Shown: positions 45,465-58,526, counted from the first letter of the stretch. The stretch is DNA of 64,000 bases from Cupriavidus sp. UYMMa02A (GCA_001725945.1 LRMT01000073.1:1-64000); one strand, 5' to 3'. Notes: a model not told the origin generated them from the letters alone. Program-made: numbers and translations.

Positions 45465-46405
45465 TCAGAGTTCGTAAACCTCGTGCTCGCCCGACATGGC
45501 CTGCTCCACCAGCTTGCGATTCAGCGTGGGTGAGAAGAGTTCGATGAAGGTATAGACGAAGCTGCGCAGGTAGGCGCCCTGCTTGACTGCCAGATGCGTC
45601 ACATTGGTGCCGAACAGGTGACCTGCCGGAATGCCGCGCAGGTTGCGGTCGCGCTCGGCGTCGTAGGCCAGGCCCGCGACAATGCCGATGCCAAGGCCGA
45701 TCTCCACGTACGTCTTGATCACGTCCGCATCAATGGCTTCCAGGATGATGTCAGGCTCCAGGTGGCGCAGCGCGAACGCCTTGTCGATCTTGGGTCGACC
45801 GGCGAAGTTCGGGTCATAGGTGATGAGGGGGTAGCCTTTCAGGTCCTCCAGGGCCAGGTGCTCTTTTTTCAGTAGTGGATGGTCAGGTGGCGTAATCACC
45901 ACGTGTTGCCACTGGTAGCCGGGCAGCGAGACCAGGGTTTTTCGTTGGTGATGCCTTCGGTAGCGATGCCGATGTCTGCCTGGTCATGGAGCAGCATGTC
46001 GGCGATCTGCGACGGATTGCCCTGCTGGATCGACAGCCGCACCTTCGGATAGCGCTTGGTGAACTCGCTGATCACGCGCGGCAGCGCGTATCGCGCCTGG
46101 GTGTGCGTGGTCGCGATCGTGAAATTGCCCTGGTCCTGTGCCGCATAGTCCATGCCGACACGCTTCAGGCTTTCCACTTCCTGCAGGATCTTCTCCACCG
46201 AGCTGAGGATGCGCCGCCCAGGCTCCGTCAGGCTGCGGATGCGCTTTCCGTGGCGCGTGAAGATATCGACGCCCAGCTCTTCTTCCAGCTCGATGATGGC
46301 CTTGGACACACCGGGCTGTGATGTATAAAGCGCTTTTGCGGCCTCCGTCAGATTGTAGTTCTGACGTACCGCTTCACGCACAAAGCGAAACTGGTGCAGG
46401 TTCAT
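45465..46405 (-). CDS. cysB: LysR-type regulator CysB (frameshifted in this sequence)
   Basis: Master regulator of sulfur assimilation, acting with N-acetylserine. The N-terminal helix-turn-helix reads MNLHQFRFVREAVRQNYNLT then ALYTSQPGVSKAIIELEEEL. The sensor domain contains the CysB-typical TTHTQARYALP and LITYDPNFAGR. One base is lost near 45943 (NEK to LVSLPGYQWQHVV). Repair gives 313 residues, close to the size of other CysB/Cbl proteins. It is divergent from the TSUP-cysI operon it presumably controls. Confidence 0.93.
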
Positions 46406-46570
46406 ATAACTTCAATCGTATAAACAAACAACTTCTTATTAGTTTGAGGTATGAGGCCAGTTTATTACGATTCTCGAACTTTGTTAATGAACGGCCTGCC
46501 CGTATTGCGCCCGTAGTGCCACCCTTAAAGTGGCGCCGGCAAGACGGAACGGCCCAGCCGAGCCTCCCCA
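46406..46570. promoter_or_regulatory. Divergent cysB / TSUP-cysI regulatory region
   Basis: This 165-nt gap is strikingly AT-rich at its left end (46406-46500) compared with the surrounding DNA. It has several ATAA/TTAT half-sites of the kind CysB recognises. The cysB and cysI promoters should both lie here. I could not fix an unambiguous -35/-10 pair for either. Confidence 0.45.
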
Positions 46571-47344
46571 ATGTCCCTTGCCTATACCGTTTCCGGTCTG
46601 CTGGTAGGCGTTCTCGTCGGTCTGACCGGCGTGGGCGGGGGCTCGCTCATGACGCCGCTGCTGACGCTACTGTTCGGCTTCTCGCCGGCGACCGCAGTCG
46701 GGACGGACCTGGCCTTCGCGGCCGTTACCAAGGGTTTCGGCACGCTCGCACACCGTGCCCACGGGCATGTGCAGTGGCAGGTCGTGCGCCGCCTGTGCAT
46801 CGGCAGCCTGCCGGCTGCCGTGGCAGCCATTCTGGTTCTGAAGAACGCCGGCGAACTGAATGCCCAGTGGCTGCATGCGATCCGCGTGACGATCGGCGTG
46901 TCGGTGCTGCTGACCGTATTGTCGCTGCTGTTCCGCAAGCAGATGCTGGCCTGGCTCGAGCGCAACCCGCGCTTCCAGCTGCACGGCCGCGCGCAGGTGC
47001 TGGCCACTGTGGCGGTCGGTGCCGTGATCGGCGTGCTGGTCACGGTGTCGTCGATCGGCGCCGGCGCGGTTGGCGCCACGCTGATCCTGCTGCTGTATCC
47101 CCATATGAAGCCGGCCGAAGTGGCCGGCACCGATATCGCCTACGCCGTCCCGCTGACGGCGCTGGCCGGGCTGGGCCACGTGTGGCTCGGCACCGTCGAC
47201 TGGAACCTGCTGCTGGCGCTGCTGGTGGGCTCGATCCCCGGCATCTGGCTGGGTGCGCAGCTCTCCCGCGCACTGCCCGAGCGCCTGGTGCGCGCGGCCC
47301 TGGCCACCACGCTGACCCTGGTCGCCATCAAGCTCGTCTCCTAA
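46571..47344 (+). CDS. TSUP family membrane permease (TauE/SafE-like)
   Basis: Intact 257-residue inner-membrane protein with about 7-8 hydrophobic segments. It opens with the family motif GVLVGLTGVGGGSLMTPLL and contains VGTDLAFAAVTKGFGTLAH and a second copy-like half, VAGTDIAYAVPLTALAGLGHV. TSUP proteins move sulfite, sulfonates or thiosulfate. Its place 27 nt upstream of cysI and next to cysB suggests it handles sulfite or sulfate in this pathway, either uptake or release of excess sulfite. Confidence 0.85.
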   Translation: MSLAYTVSGLLVGVLVGLTGVGGGSLMTPLLTLLFGFSPATAVGTDLAFAAVTKGFGTLAHRAHGHVQWQVVRRLCIGSLPAAVAAILVLKNAGELNAQWLHAIRVTIGVSVLLTVLSLLFRKQMLAWLERNPRFQLHGRAQVLATVAVGAVIGVLVTVSSIGAGAVGATLILLLYPHMKPAEVAGTDIAYAVPLTALAGLGHVWLGTVDWNLLLALLVGSIPGIWLGAQLSRALPERLVRAALATTLTLVAIKLVS

Positions 47345-47371
47345 TTCAACGAATACTGAACGGACCCCGCC

Positions 47372-49056
<1,685 letters not shown>

Positions 49057-49073
49057 GGACCGGAGAAATACAC

Positions 49074-49648
49074 ATGGCAAAGATCATTCAACTGCAACGT
49101 ACCGCCGACGCGGTCACCCCGGTCATCGTCGAAGACAACTGGACCGTGCTGCGCGGCGCAGAAGGCCAGCCGCTGACCGATGAGCAGATCACCGCCGCGG
49201 TGCAGAGCCAGGACGCCGTCCTGTTCCCGCTGACGGTGTGGAAGTCGCATGAGGCCTGCTGGCCGGCCGCGCGCGCGAGCGCACCGGCGTGTGGCTCGCT
49301 CCCGAAGACGAGCCCGGCGATGCCCAGGCGCTGTTCGACGGCGTGGCCGTGGTCGCGGTGGACTTCCCGGTGTTCCGCGATGGCCGCGGTTTTTCCACGG
49401 CCTACCTGCTGCGCACGCGCTACCAATGGAAGGGCCAGCTGCGCGCCATCGGCGACGTGCTGCGCGACCAGCTCAACTTCATGAAGCGCTGCGGCTTCGA
49501 CACCTTCGCGGTGCGCGCCGACAAGAACATCGACGACGCGATCAAGGGCTTCACCGAGTTCACCGTGACGTACCAGGCCTCGGTCGACGAGCCGCTGCCG
49601 CTGTTCCGCCGCGCGCGCGCCGAGGTCGGCGCAAGGGAATCGGCATGA
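49074..49648 (+). CDS. DUF934 family protein, sulfur-assimilation associated (frameshifted in this sequence)
   Basis: Predicted 191-residue protein of the DUF934 family, of unknown function, nearly always encoded between cysI and cysH in beta- and some alphaproteobacteria. Conserved parts are WTVLRGAEGQPLTDEQ, LAPEDEPGDAQALFDGVAV and AYLLRTRYQWKGQLRAIGD, ending with an FDTFAVRADKNIDDAI stretch. One C is lost near 49256 (GCCCTGCTG read as GCCTGCTG). It overlaps the cysH start (ATGA), so it is coupled to APS reduction. No cofactor motif is obvious. Confidence 0.88.
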
Positions 49649-50448
49649 GCGCCGCACTGAGCGACATCGCGGTGGTGGATGCCGGTGCGCCGGTATCGTC
49701 GCTGCGCCCTGCGCTGTGGACCACGCCCGAGTACACGGGCAGCCTGGCGGCGCTGGAAGAGAAGGAGAGCGATCTGGCGGCCCGCCTGGCCGGGATTGCC
49801 GGGCGATTCTTCCGCGCGCGCTTCGCCACCAGCCTCGCTGCCGAGGACATGGTGCTGACCGACGCGATCCTGCGCGGCACGCAGGCCGTGCGCGCGGGCA
49901 TCCGGGTGTTCACGCTGAACACCGGGCGCCTGCATGCCGAAACACTGGCCGTGCTCGACAACGTGAAGGCACATTACGGCTACACCATCGAGCAGTTCAC
50001 GCCGGACTCCGAAGCCGTCGAGAACTACCTGAAAAAGCACGGACTGAACGGGTTCTACGACAGCGTCGACGTGCGCAAGGACTGCTGCGGCATCCGCAAG
50101 GTCGAGCCGCTCAATCGCGCGCTGTCGCACGCGGACGCCTGGATGACCGGCCAGCGGCGCGAGCAGGCTGTCACGCGCGCCGAGCTGCCGTACGAGGAAA
50201 TGGACGAAGCCCGCGGCATCCCGAAGTTCAATCCGCTCGCGGACTGGACCGAGGCCGAGGTGTGGGCGTACCTGAAGCGCCACAACGTGCCGGTGAACGC
50301 GCTGCATGCCAAGGGCTACCCGAGCATTGGCTGCGAACCTTGTACGCGTGCGGTGCGCGCGGGCGAGGACGTGCGCGCCGGGCGCTGGTGGTGGGAGAGC
50401 AAGGACTCGAAAGAGTGCGGGCTCCACGAACAGAACATCAAGCATTGA
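49645..50448 (+). CDS. cysH: Adenylyl-sulfate (APS) reductase
   Basis: Intact 267-residue thioredoxin-dependent reductase. Two paired-cysteine sites, VRKDCCGIRKVEP and IGCEPCTRAV, hold a 4Fe-4S cluster. In the family this marks enzymes that use APS directly instead of PAPS. The catalytic Cys is in KECGLHEQ at the C-terminus, the complete family motif. The start ATG at 49645 overlaps the DUF934 stop. With cysD and cysN downstream and no cysC in view, the pathway skips APS phosphorylation. Confidence 0.93.
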   Translation: MSAALSDIAVVDAGAPVSSLRPALWTTPEYTGSLAALEEKESDLAARLAGIAGRFFRARFATSLAAEDMVLTDAILRGTQAVRAGIRVFTLNTGRLHAETLAVLDNVKAHYGYTIEQFTPDSEAVENYLKKHGLNGFYDSVDVRKDCCGIRKVEPLNRALSHADAWMTGQRREQAVTRAELPYEEMDEARGIPKFNPLADWTEAEVWAYLKRHNVPVNALHAKGYPSIGCEPCTRAVRAGEDVRAGRWWWESKDSKECGLHEQNIKH

Positions 50449-50476
50449 CGCATCAAAGCATTCGAGGCCGAACGAC

Positions 50477-51441
50477 ATGGGCATCATGAACGACATCGCA
50501 AGCGCCACCAGCAGCGTGGCCCATTTGCTGCAGGTACAGAACGACCACCTCGACCGTCTGGAGGCCGAGTCGATCTACATCATCCGCGAGGTGGTGGCCG
50601 AGTGCCGCAACCCGGCGCTGCTGTTCTCGGGCGGCAAGGATTCGATCGTCATGCTGCACCTGGCATTGAAGGCCTTCCGCCTGGGCGACCGCAAGACCGA
50701 GCTGCCGTTCCCGCTGGTGCACATCGATACCGGCCACAACTACCCGGAAGTGATCGCGTTCCGCGACCAGCGCGTGGCCGAACTCGGCGCACGCCTGGTG
50801 GTGGGCCACGTCGAAGATTCCATCAAGCGCGGCACCGTGCGCCTGCGCAAGGAAACCGATTCGCGCAACGCGGCGCAGGCCGTGACGCTGCTGGAAACCA
50901 TCGAGGCCAACCAGTACGACGCGCTGATGGGCGGTGCCCGCCGCGACGAAGAGAAGGCCCGCGCCAAGGAGCGCATCTTCTCGTTCCGCGACGAGTTCGG
51001 CCAATGGGACCCGAAGGCCCAGCGCCCCGAGCTGTGGAGCCTGTACACGCCCGCATGGCGCAGGGCGAGCAGATGCGCGTGTTCCCGATCTCGAACTGGA
51101 CCGAGCTCGACGTGTGGCAGTACATCGCCCGCGAAAAGCTGGCGCTGCCGCCGATCTACTACACGCACCAGCGCGAAGTGGTGCGCAAGAATGGCCTGCT
51201 GGTGCCGGTGACGCCGATCACGCCGAAGCAGGACGGCGACGTCAGCGAGGTACTGTCGGTCCGCTTCCGCACCGTGGGCGACATCAGCTGCACTTGCCCG
51301 GTGGCCAGCACGGCGGATTCGCCGGAAGCGATCATTGCCGAAACGGCCGTGACCGAGATCACCGAGCGCGGCGCCACGCGCATGGACGACCAGACCAGCG
51401 AGGCGTCGATGGAGCGCCGCAAGAAGGAAGGCTATTTCTAA
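50477..51441 (+). CDS. cysD: Sulfate adenylyltransferase subunit 2 (frameshifted in this sequence)
   Basis: Small catalytic subunit of ATP sulfurylase, which makes APS from sulfate and ATP. The PP-loop motif is [15 protein letters not shown]. Family segments are [16 protein letters not shown] and [20 protein letters not shown]. One A is lost near 51046 (TACAACGCC read as TACACGCC, before [16 protein letters not shown]). Repair gives 321 residues. It lies 28 nt after cysH and 25 nt before cysN, its obligate partner. Confidence 0.94.
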
Positions 51442-51466
51442 GCCCGACGCAGCCAAGGATTCAGAC

Positions 51467-52770
51467 ATGACTCACCAATCTACCCACCAGGGCCTGCTGC
51501 GTTTCATCACCGCGGGTTCCGTCGACGACGGCAAGAGCACGCTGATCGGCCGCCTGCTGTTCGACAGCAAGGCCGTGCTGTCCGACCAGCTGACCGCGCT
51601 GGCCAACGCCAAGAACAAGCGCACCGCCGGCGAGCAGATCGACTTCTCGCTGCTGACCGACGGCCTGGAAGCCGAGCGCGAGCAGGGCATCACGATCGAC
51701 GTGGCGTACCGCTATTTCTCGACGCGCGCCGCAAGTTCATCATCGCCGATACGCCGGGCCACGAGCAGTACACGCGCAACATGGTCACGGGCGCCTCGAC
51801 CGCGGACGCGGCCATCGTGCTGGTCGATGCCACGCGTGTCACGGTCACCGGCGGCCGTGCCGAGCTGCTGGCGCAGACCAAGCGCCACTCGGCGATCCTG
51901 AAGCTGCTGGAGATCCGGCACGTGATCGTGGCCGTCAACAAGATGGACCTGGTCGACTTCAGCGAACAACGCTTCAACGAGATCCGCACCGCCTACACCG
52001 AACTGGCCGCCCAGCTCGGCCTGAAGGACGTGCGCTACGTGCCGGTGTCGGCGCTGCGCGGCGACAACATCGTGCACGAGAGCGATGCCATGCCCTGGTA
52101 CCAAGGCGAGCCGCTGCTGCCGCTGCTGGAAGAGCTGCCGGTGGAAGAAGCCGCGCCCGAGGATGACGCCGCGCTGCGCTTCCCGGTGCAGCTGGTGATC
52201 CGCCAGGACGGTTCGCAGTCGGACGACTTCCGCGGTTATGCCGGCCGCATCGAAGCCGGCACCGTGCGCGTGGGCCAGAAGCTGCGTGTGCTGCCCGCCA
52301 ACCGCGAGGCCGTGGTGGCCGAAGTGCTGACGCCCAATGGCGCCGCCGAATCCGCCAATGTCGGCGACACGGTCACTGTGCGCCTGTCCGAGGACGTCGA
52401 TGTATCACGCGGTGACATGTTCGTCGCCGCCGATGCCGCCACCGCGCCGGCCAAGAAGCTGCAGGCCGACCTGTGCTGGTTTGACGACGAAGCGCTGAAC
52501 CCGGCGCGCAAGTACGTGCTCAAGCACACCACGGCCAGCGTGTTCGCGCGCGTGTCGTCGGTGGACCGCGTGCTCGACGTGCACACGCTGTCGCACGAGA
52601 CCGGTCGTCACGACATCCGCCTGAACGACATCGGCTCGGTGCAGCTCTCGCTGCAGAAGCCGATCGTGTGCGATGCGTACGGTGACAACCCGGCGACCGG
52701 CGCATTCGTGCTGATCGACGAGGCGACCAACCACACGGTGGCCGCGGGCATGATCCGTGCATACTCCTGA
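51467..52770 (+). CDS. cysN: Sulfate adenylyltransferase subunit 1, GTPase (frameshifted in this sequence)
   Basis: EF-Tu-like GTPase subunit that drives APS synthesis by CysD. Motifs are G1 [11 protein letters not shown]3 [12 protein letters not shown] and G4 NKMDLVD, followed by beta-barrel domains. One C is lost near 51725 (ACGCCGCGC read as ACGCGCGCC). Repair gives 434 residues, so this is a stand-alone CysN with no fused CysC kinase. That agrees with an APS-type CysH. Confidence 0.94.
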
Positions 52771-52814
52771 GCGTCACGACACATAGTCACGCGCAAGGCA
52801 AGGGCAAGGGGCAG

Positions 52815-53621
52815 ATGATGGATAAGGCAGGCAAGGCGACTGGCAAGGTCTACCTGATCGGGGCAGGCCCCGGTGCGGCAGACCTCATTACAGTGCGCGG
52901 TGCACGATTGTTGGGCGAAGCCCAGGTCGTGCTGCATGATGCACTGGTATCGCCGGAGATGCTGGCCTGGTGCCCGCAGGCGAAGCTGGTGGAAGTCGGC
53001 AAGCGCTGCGGCAAGCGCTCGACGGCGCAGCTGTTCATCAACCGCCAGATCGTCGACATGGCGACCAAGCACGAACGGGTGGTGCGCCTCAAGGGCGGCG
53101 ATCCGATGCTGTTCGGCCGCGCCGACGAGGAACTGCAGGCGCTGGAAGCGGCGGGCATCGCGTACGAGGTGGTGCCGGGCATTACCGCCGCGCTGGCAGC
53201 CGCATCAGCCATCGCCAAGCCGTTGACGAAGCGCGGGGTGTCGCGCAGCGTCGCGTTCGCCACGCAGGCCAAGGCTGCGGACGGCACGGAAGTGCCGGCT
53301 GCGGCAGCGGACATCGAAGCCGATGTGCGCGCCGACACGCTGGTCTACTACATGGGGCGCGACCAGGCTGCGGCCATCGCGGCGCAACTGATCGCCCATG
53401 GCAAGGCGCCGTCGACGCCGGCATGGGTGGTGGAAGCTGTCAGCACGCCCAGCCAGCGCAGCCATGCCTTCACGCTGCGGCAGATGGCGGCGGGCGAGGC
53501 AGCGAGCTGGATCGACCCCATGCATCCGAGCTTGCTGATGATCGGCGAGGCGCTGGCCGCGCGTGCGACGGAGCCTGTGAGGGGCGATGTAGCGTTGACG
53601 GTCGCGGCAAGAGCGGCCTGA
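52815..53621 (+). CDS. cobA: Uroporphyrinogen-III C-methyltransferase
   Basis: Intact 268-residue SAM-dependent enzyme that makes precorrin-2, the precursor of siroheme. Signatures are VYLIGAGPGAADLITVRG, the SAM-binding VRLKGGDPMLFGRADEE and VVPGITAALAAAS. It is a single-domain SUMT. It lacks the N-terminal dehydrogenase/chelatase half of E. coli CysG. The position directly after cysN (44 nt) fits supplying siroheme to CysI. Confidence 0.93.
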   Translation: MMDKAGKATGKVYLIGAGPGAADLITVRGARLLGEAQVVLHDALVSPEMLAWCPQAKLVEVGKRCGKRSTAQLFINRQIVDMATKHERVVRLKGGDPMLFGRADEELQALEAAGIAYEVVPGITAALAAASAIAKPLTKRGVSRSVAFATQAKAADGTEVPAAAADIEADVRADTLVYYMGRDQAAAIAAQLIAHGKAPSTPAWVVEAVSTPSQRSHAFTLRQMAAGEAASWIDPMHPSLLMIGEALAARATEPVRGDVALTVAARAA

Positions 53622-53645
53622 GGGTAGCGCCGCCAGACAATGGAG

Positions 53646-53670
53646 AAACCGGGCAAATGCCCGGTTTTTT
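53646..53670 (+). terminator. Terminator of the cys operon
   Basis: A 9-bp stem (53647-53655 with 53658-53666) has a short A-rich loop and runs into six T in all. It lies 25 nt after cobA and just before the converging cbiX. Confidence 0.92.
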
Positions 53671-53673
53671 CGT

Positions 53674-54087
53674 TCAGGTGCCGCCTGGCTCGGTGGTGCA
53701 GAGCGATGCCGCGCAGTAACCGGCAATCGCGTCGAGTACGCTCTCGGCTTCGCCGACCGCCGCTGCGCAGCGAATCGACAGTGTCGGATACTGCTGCCTG
53801 CAGGTATCGACCAGCGCCGGCAGGTCGCGCCGCAGATGGCCGCCCTGTCCGAAGAACACCGGCACCACGGTGACATCCGCGACGCCGGCGACGGCCAGTT
53901 CGGCAAGCGCCTCGGGGAGCTGCGGTGACATCAGTTCCAGGAAGGCGAGCCGCACAGGCGTGTCAGGCAGCGCCGAAGCGAGTTTCTGCACCAGACGATC
54001 GAACGGTTCACGCCAGCGCACGTCGCGCGCGCCATGCGCAAACAGCACGAGTGCCTGGCGACCGGGCGGGTTGGCGGGCGACGGCAT
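53674..54087 (-). CDS. cbiX: CbiX/SirB-type sirohydrochlorin chelatase, short form
   Basis: Intact 137-residue class II chelatase that inserts iron (or cobalt) into sirohydrochlorin. The two metal-handling His are in LVLFAHGARDVRW and VFFGQGGHLRRDLP. At about 137 residues it is the short CbiX(S)-like form, which must dimerise to make a complete active site. It converges on cobA. Together they could provide siroheme, except for the dehydrogenase step, which is not visible here. Confidence 0.88.
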   Translation of the reverse strand: MPSPANPPGRQALVLFAHGARDVRWREPFDRLVQKLASALPDTPVRLAFLELMSPQLPEALAELAVAGVADVTVVPVFFGQGGHLRRDLPALVDTCRQQYPTLSIRCAAAVGEAESVLDAIAGYCAASLCTTEPGGT

Positions 54088-54103
54088 GGCGGCGGTCCTT
54101 GCG

Positions 54104-55257
54104 TCAGTGACGATCGACCCAGCGCAGCGCCGTCAGCGCCAGCAGCAGGTACAGCGTGCCGGGCACGAGCGCCGACACGATCGGCGGCCACGTATGCAGC
54201 AGCCCCACGTGCGAGAACAGCGTATTGGACAGGTGGAACGACAGTCCCAGCATGATCCCGCCGAACACCTTGACACCCACCGCGCCGGCACGCGCGTGCA
54301 GGTAGGCGAAGGGCAGGGCCAGGGCCATCATGACGAACAGGGTCAGCGGGTAGACCACCTTCTTCCAGAAGGCGATCTCGTAGCGCTGCGTGTCCTGCTT
54401 GTTGTCGCGCAGATGCCGGATATAGCGGAACAGGTCCAGCGTAGACATGCGTTCGGGCGTGACCAGCAGCACGGACAGGATCTGCGGGGTCAGCTCGGAG
54501 TGCATGGTGACACTGGGGAAGCGCACCTGCTCGGCGCGGAACTCCGGCGCCAGTCCGTCGCGCGGGGCATTGCCCGGCTTGCCCAGGTCGGAAAAGCGGG
54601 TCTCGTTGACATCATTCAGCAGCCACGACTGAGCACCCTGGTAGCGGCCTTCCTTGACCACGCGGATGACCCGCAGGCGGTACTTGTCGTCGAACTCGTA
54701 GACCGTGATGCCCGTGATGGTCTGGTCCGGCCGCAGCCCGGCCACATTGACGAAGCGGGTGATCTCGCCGCCGCCGTTCGGATCCTTGTCGCGGTCCTTG
54801 ACCCAGACGCCGGAACGGAAGCCCGACGATACCGTGGCACCGATGGCTTCTAGCTTGACTTTCTGCGCGAACTGCTCGGCCCGGGGGCCGATGAACTCGC
54901 CGAAGATGAAGGTAATGAGCGCCAGCGGTACCGCCAGCTTGAACAGCGAAAACAGCGCCTGTCGCGTATTCAGCCCCGCCACCCGGAAAATCGTGAATTC
55001 CGACTGGCTGGCCAGCTGCGAGAAGACGTAGATCGCGCTGATCAGCACCGCGATCGGCAGTACCTCATAGACCCGCGTCGGCGCTGCAGCAGGACGTGCA
55101 AAAAGGCGATCAGCGAGGTGTACTTGCCGGCGACGCTCTCCAGCTCGTTGAGCAGGTCGAAGAAGACGAACAGCGACAGCACCGCGAACAGGATGAAGAT
55201 GAACACCCCATAGACCTGGCGCGCGAAGTAGCGCTCATAGACGCGCAGCACCCTCAT
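54104..55257 (-). CDS. lptG: LPS export permease LptG (frameshifted in this sequence)
   Basis: Inner-membrane permease of the LptB2FG complex that lifts LPS onto the Lpt bridge. The N-terminal half is MRVLRVYERYFARQVYGVF followed by membrane segments. A periplasmic jellyroll domain lies around residues 140-260, and three more membrane segments end with TLYLLLALTALRWVDRH. One G is lost near 55084 (LLQAPTRVYEVLP). Repair gives 384 residues. The start overlaps the lptF stop (ATGA). Confidence 0.93.
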
Positions 55258-56375
55258 GCCGTGCCTCCCTTGGCCGGCGCCGGCCGGCGTCCGAACACGG
55301 CGCGCCAGCCGCCCAGGCTGCGATTCTGCCGGTAGCGGAACATCATCAGCGACGCCAGGAACACGAACAGGTGGATCGGCCACCAGGCCAGCCAGAACGG
55401 GAGCGAGCCCGAACGCACCCACGACTGGGCCAGGTTGATCATGTTGCTGTAGGTCAGGTAGATCAGCACCGCGAACACCAGCGGCGTGTAGCGTCCGAGG
55501 CGCGGGTTCACGTAGGCCAGCGGAATGGCGATCATCACGAAATTGAAGGCAAGGATCGGCAGCGAAATGCGCCAGAGCAGCTCGCCGAGGTTCTCGCGCG
55601 TGGGGTTGCGCAACAGGTCGATGGTGTCGCGGCTCTTGGGCGGCTGGTCGTTCTGGCTTTCAGGTGGCTTATTATCCACCTTGACCGCGTAGCGTTCGAA
55701 TTCGACGATGCGGTAGTCGACCTGGCCCGGCGTGCCGGCATAGCGGCGGCCGTTTTCCATCACCACCAGGCGGTCGCCGTTGGGCATGGTCTCGAACGTC
55801 CCCTGGTGAGCCAGCGCGACCCCGACCTTGTTGGCCTCGGCATTGGCGACGAACACGTTGCGCGCGTACTTCATGTTGCCGTCGATGCCTTCGATGAACA
55901 GCACGTAATTGCCGTTGGAAGGCTCAATGAAGCGCCCTGCGGCAATCATCGACAGCACGCCGCGCTGCTCGAAGCGGTCGCGGAACAGCGCGCTCTGCTG
56001 GTTGGCCCACGGCCACGCGAAAATGCCCAGCAACAGCGCAAGCAGGATGAACGGCGCGGCGAACTGCAGCACGGGCTTGACCAGGTCGCGCAGCGAGATG
56101 CCGGCCGAGAACCAGACCACCATCTCGGAGTCCTTGTACCAGCGCGTGAGCACGATCAGCGTCGAGATGAACAGCGTGGCCGAGAGCAGGATGGACAGGT
56201 AGCCGATCGTGGCCAGGCCGATCAGGATCAGCACGTCGTTGGGGCTGGCCTTGCCATTGGCGGCCAGGCCCAGGATTCGGATCACAAGCGACGTGAGCAT
56301 GAAGGTCAGCATCACCAGGAACACCGCGCCGGCGGTGTAGGCGAGCTCGCGTCGCAGGGCTTGTTGAAAGATCAT
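55254..56375 (-). CDS. lptF: LPS export permease LptF
   Basis: Intact 373-residue partner of LptG, same topology: three N-terminal membrane segments (MIFQQALRRELAYTAGAVFL), a periplasmic jellyroll (RVLSM-like region to DNKPPESQNDQ) and three C-terminal segments (LPILAFNFVMIAIPLAYVNP). It is divergent from pepA, the conserved proteobacterial arrangement, and overlaps lptG by 4 nt. Confidence 0.94.
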   Translation of the reverse strand: MIFQQALRRELAYTAGAVFLVMLTFMLTSLVIRILGLAANGKASPNDVLILIGLATIGYLSILLSATLFISTLIVLTRWYKDSEMVVWFSAGISLRDLVKPVLQFAAPFILLALLLGIFAWPWANQQSALFRDRFEQRGVLSMIAAGRFIEPSNGNYVLFIEGIDGNMKYARNVFVANAEANKVGVALAHQGTFETMPNGDRLVVMENGRRYAGTPGQVDYRIVEFERYAVKVDNKPPESQNDQPPKSRDTIDLLRNPTRENLGELLWRISLPILAFNFVMIAIPLAYVNPRLGRYTPLVFAVLIYLTYSNMINLAQSWVRSGSLPFWLAWWPIHLFVFLASLMMFRYRQNRSLGGWRAVFGRRPAPAKGGTA

Positions 56376-56476
56376 GCGGTGTCGGTTCCGGACTGCGGCC
56401 GGCGCGGGCGAAGTGCCGTGCGCGAAGTGCCTCGCAGGGCAGCGGGCTGCAGGCGGGGCGAATCGGCAGCGGCAGG

Positions 56477-56500
56477 TCGCGGATAAAAATCGCGGATAAT
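56477..56500 (+). promoter_or_regulatory. Direct repeat and -10-like element before pepA
   Basis: TCGCGGATAA occurs twice, 13 nt apart (56477-56486 and 56490-56499). The second copy forms GATAAT, a good -10 about 38 nt before the pepA start. No clear -35 is seen. The repeat could be a regulator site in the lptF/pepA divergent region. Confidence 0.4.
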
Positions 56501-56538
56501 GGAGGCTTTCGTGTCTACGAGCCCCTGAAGGAAGCGCG

Positions 56539-58068
<1,530 letters not shown>

Positions 58069-58091
58069 GCGGCGCAAAGGGGCAGGCAGTC

Positions 58092-58526
58092 ATGACGCGC
58101 ATCGATTTCCACAGCAACGTGCCGGACAAGCTGGGCTATGTTTGCCGCCTGGTCCGAAAGGCGTACAGCGCGGGCCAGAAGGTGGTGGTGCATGGCCAAC
58201 CGGCGCAGTTGGCGGACCTCGACGCGCGGTTGTGGACGTTCTCGCCGCTGGATTTCCTGCCGCATTGCGGCGCGGACAATCCCAACGCGGCCGTCACGCC
58301 GATCGTGCTGGCCGGCAGCCTCGACGGCGTGCCGCACCATCAACTGCTGATCAACCTGGATGCGCAGGCGCCGGCGCAGTTCGCCAGCTTCGAGCGCCTG
58401 ATCGAAGTCGTCGGTGCCGGCGCCGACGACCGCGACGCCGGGCGCGAGCGTTATCGCTTCTACCGTGAGCGTGGCTATCCGCTCACGCACCACGACCTCA
58501 GCCAGCCACGGGGAGACTTGGCATGA
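58092..58526 (+). CDS. holC: DNA polymerase III chi subunit
   Basis: Intact 144-residue clamp-loader accessory subunit that links the replisome to SSB. The family pattern is seen in MTRIDFHSNVPDKLGYVCRL, then KVVVHG and the LWTFSPLDFLPHC segment. It follows pepA by 23 nt, a widely conserved pair, and overlaps the next gene by 4 nt (ATGA). Confidence 0.92.
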   Translation: MTRIDFHSNVPDKLGYVCRLVRKAYSAGQKVVVHGQPAQLADLDARLWTFSPLDFLPHCGADNPNAAVTPIVLAGSLDGVPHHQLLINLDAQAPAQFASFERLIEVVGAGADDRDAGRERYRFYRERGYPLTHHDLSQPRGDLA

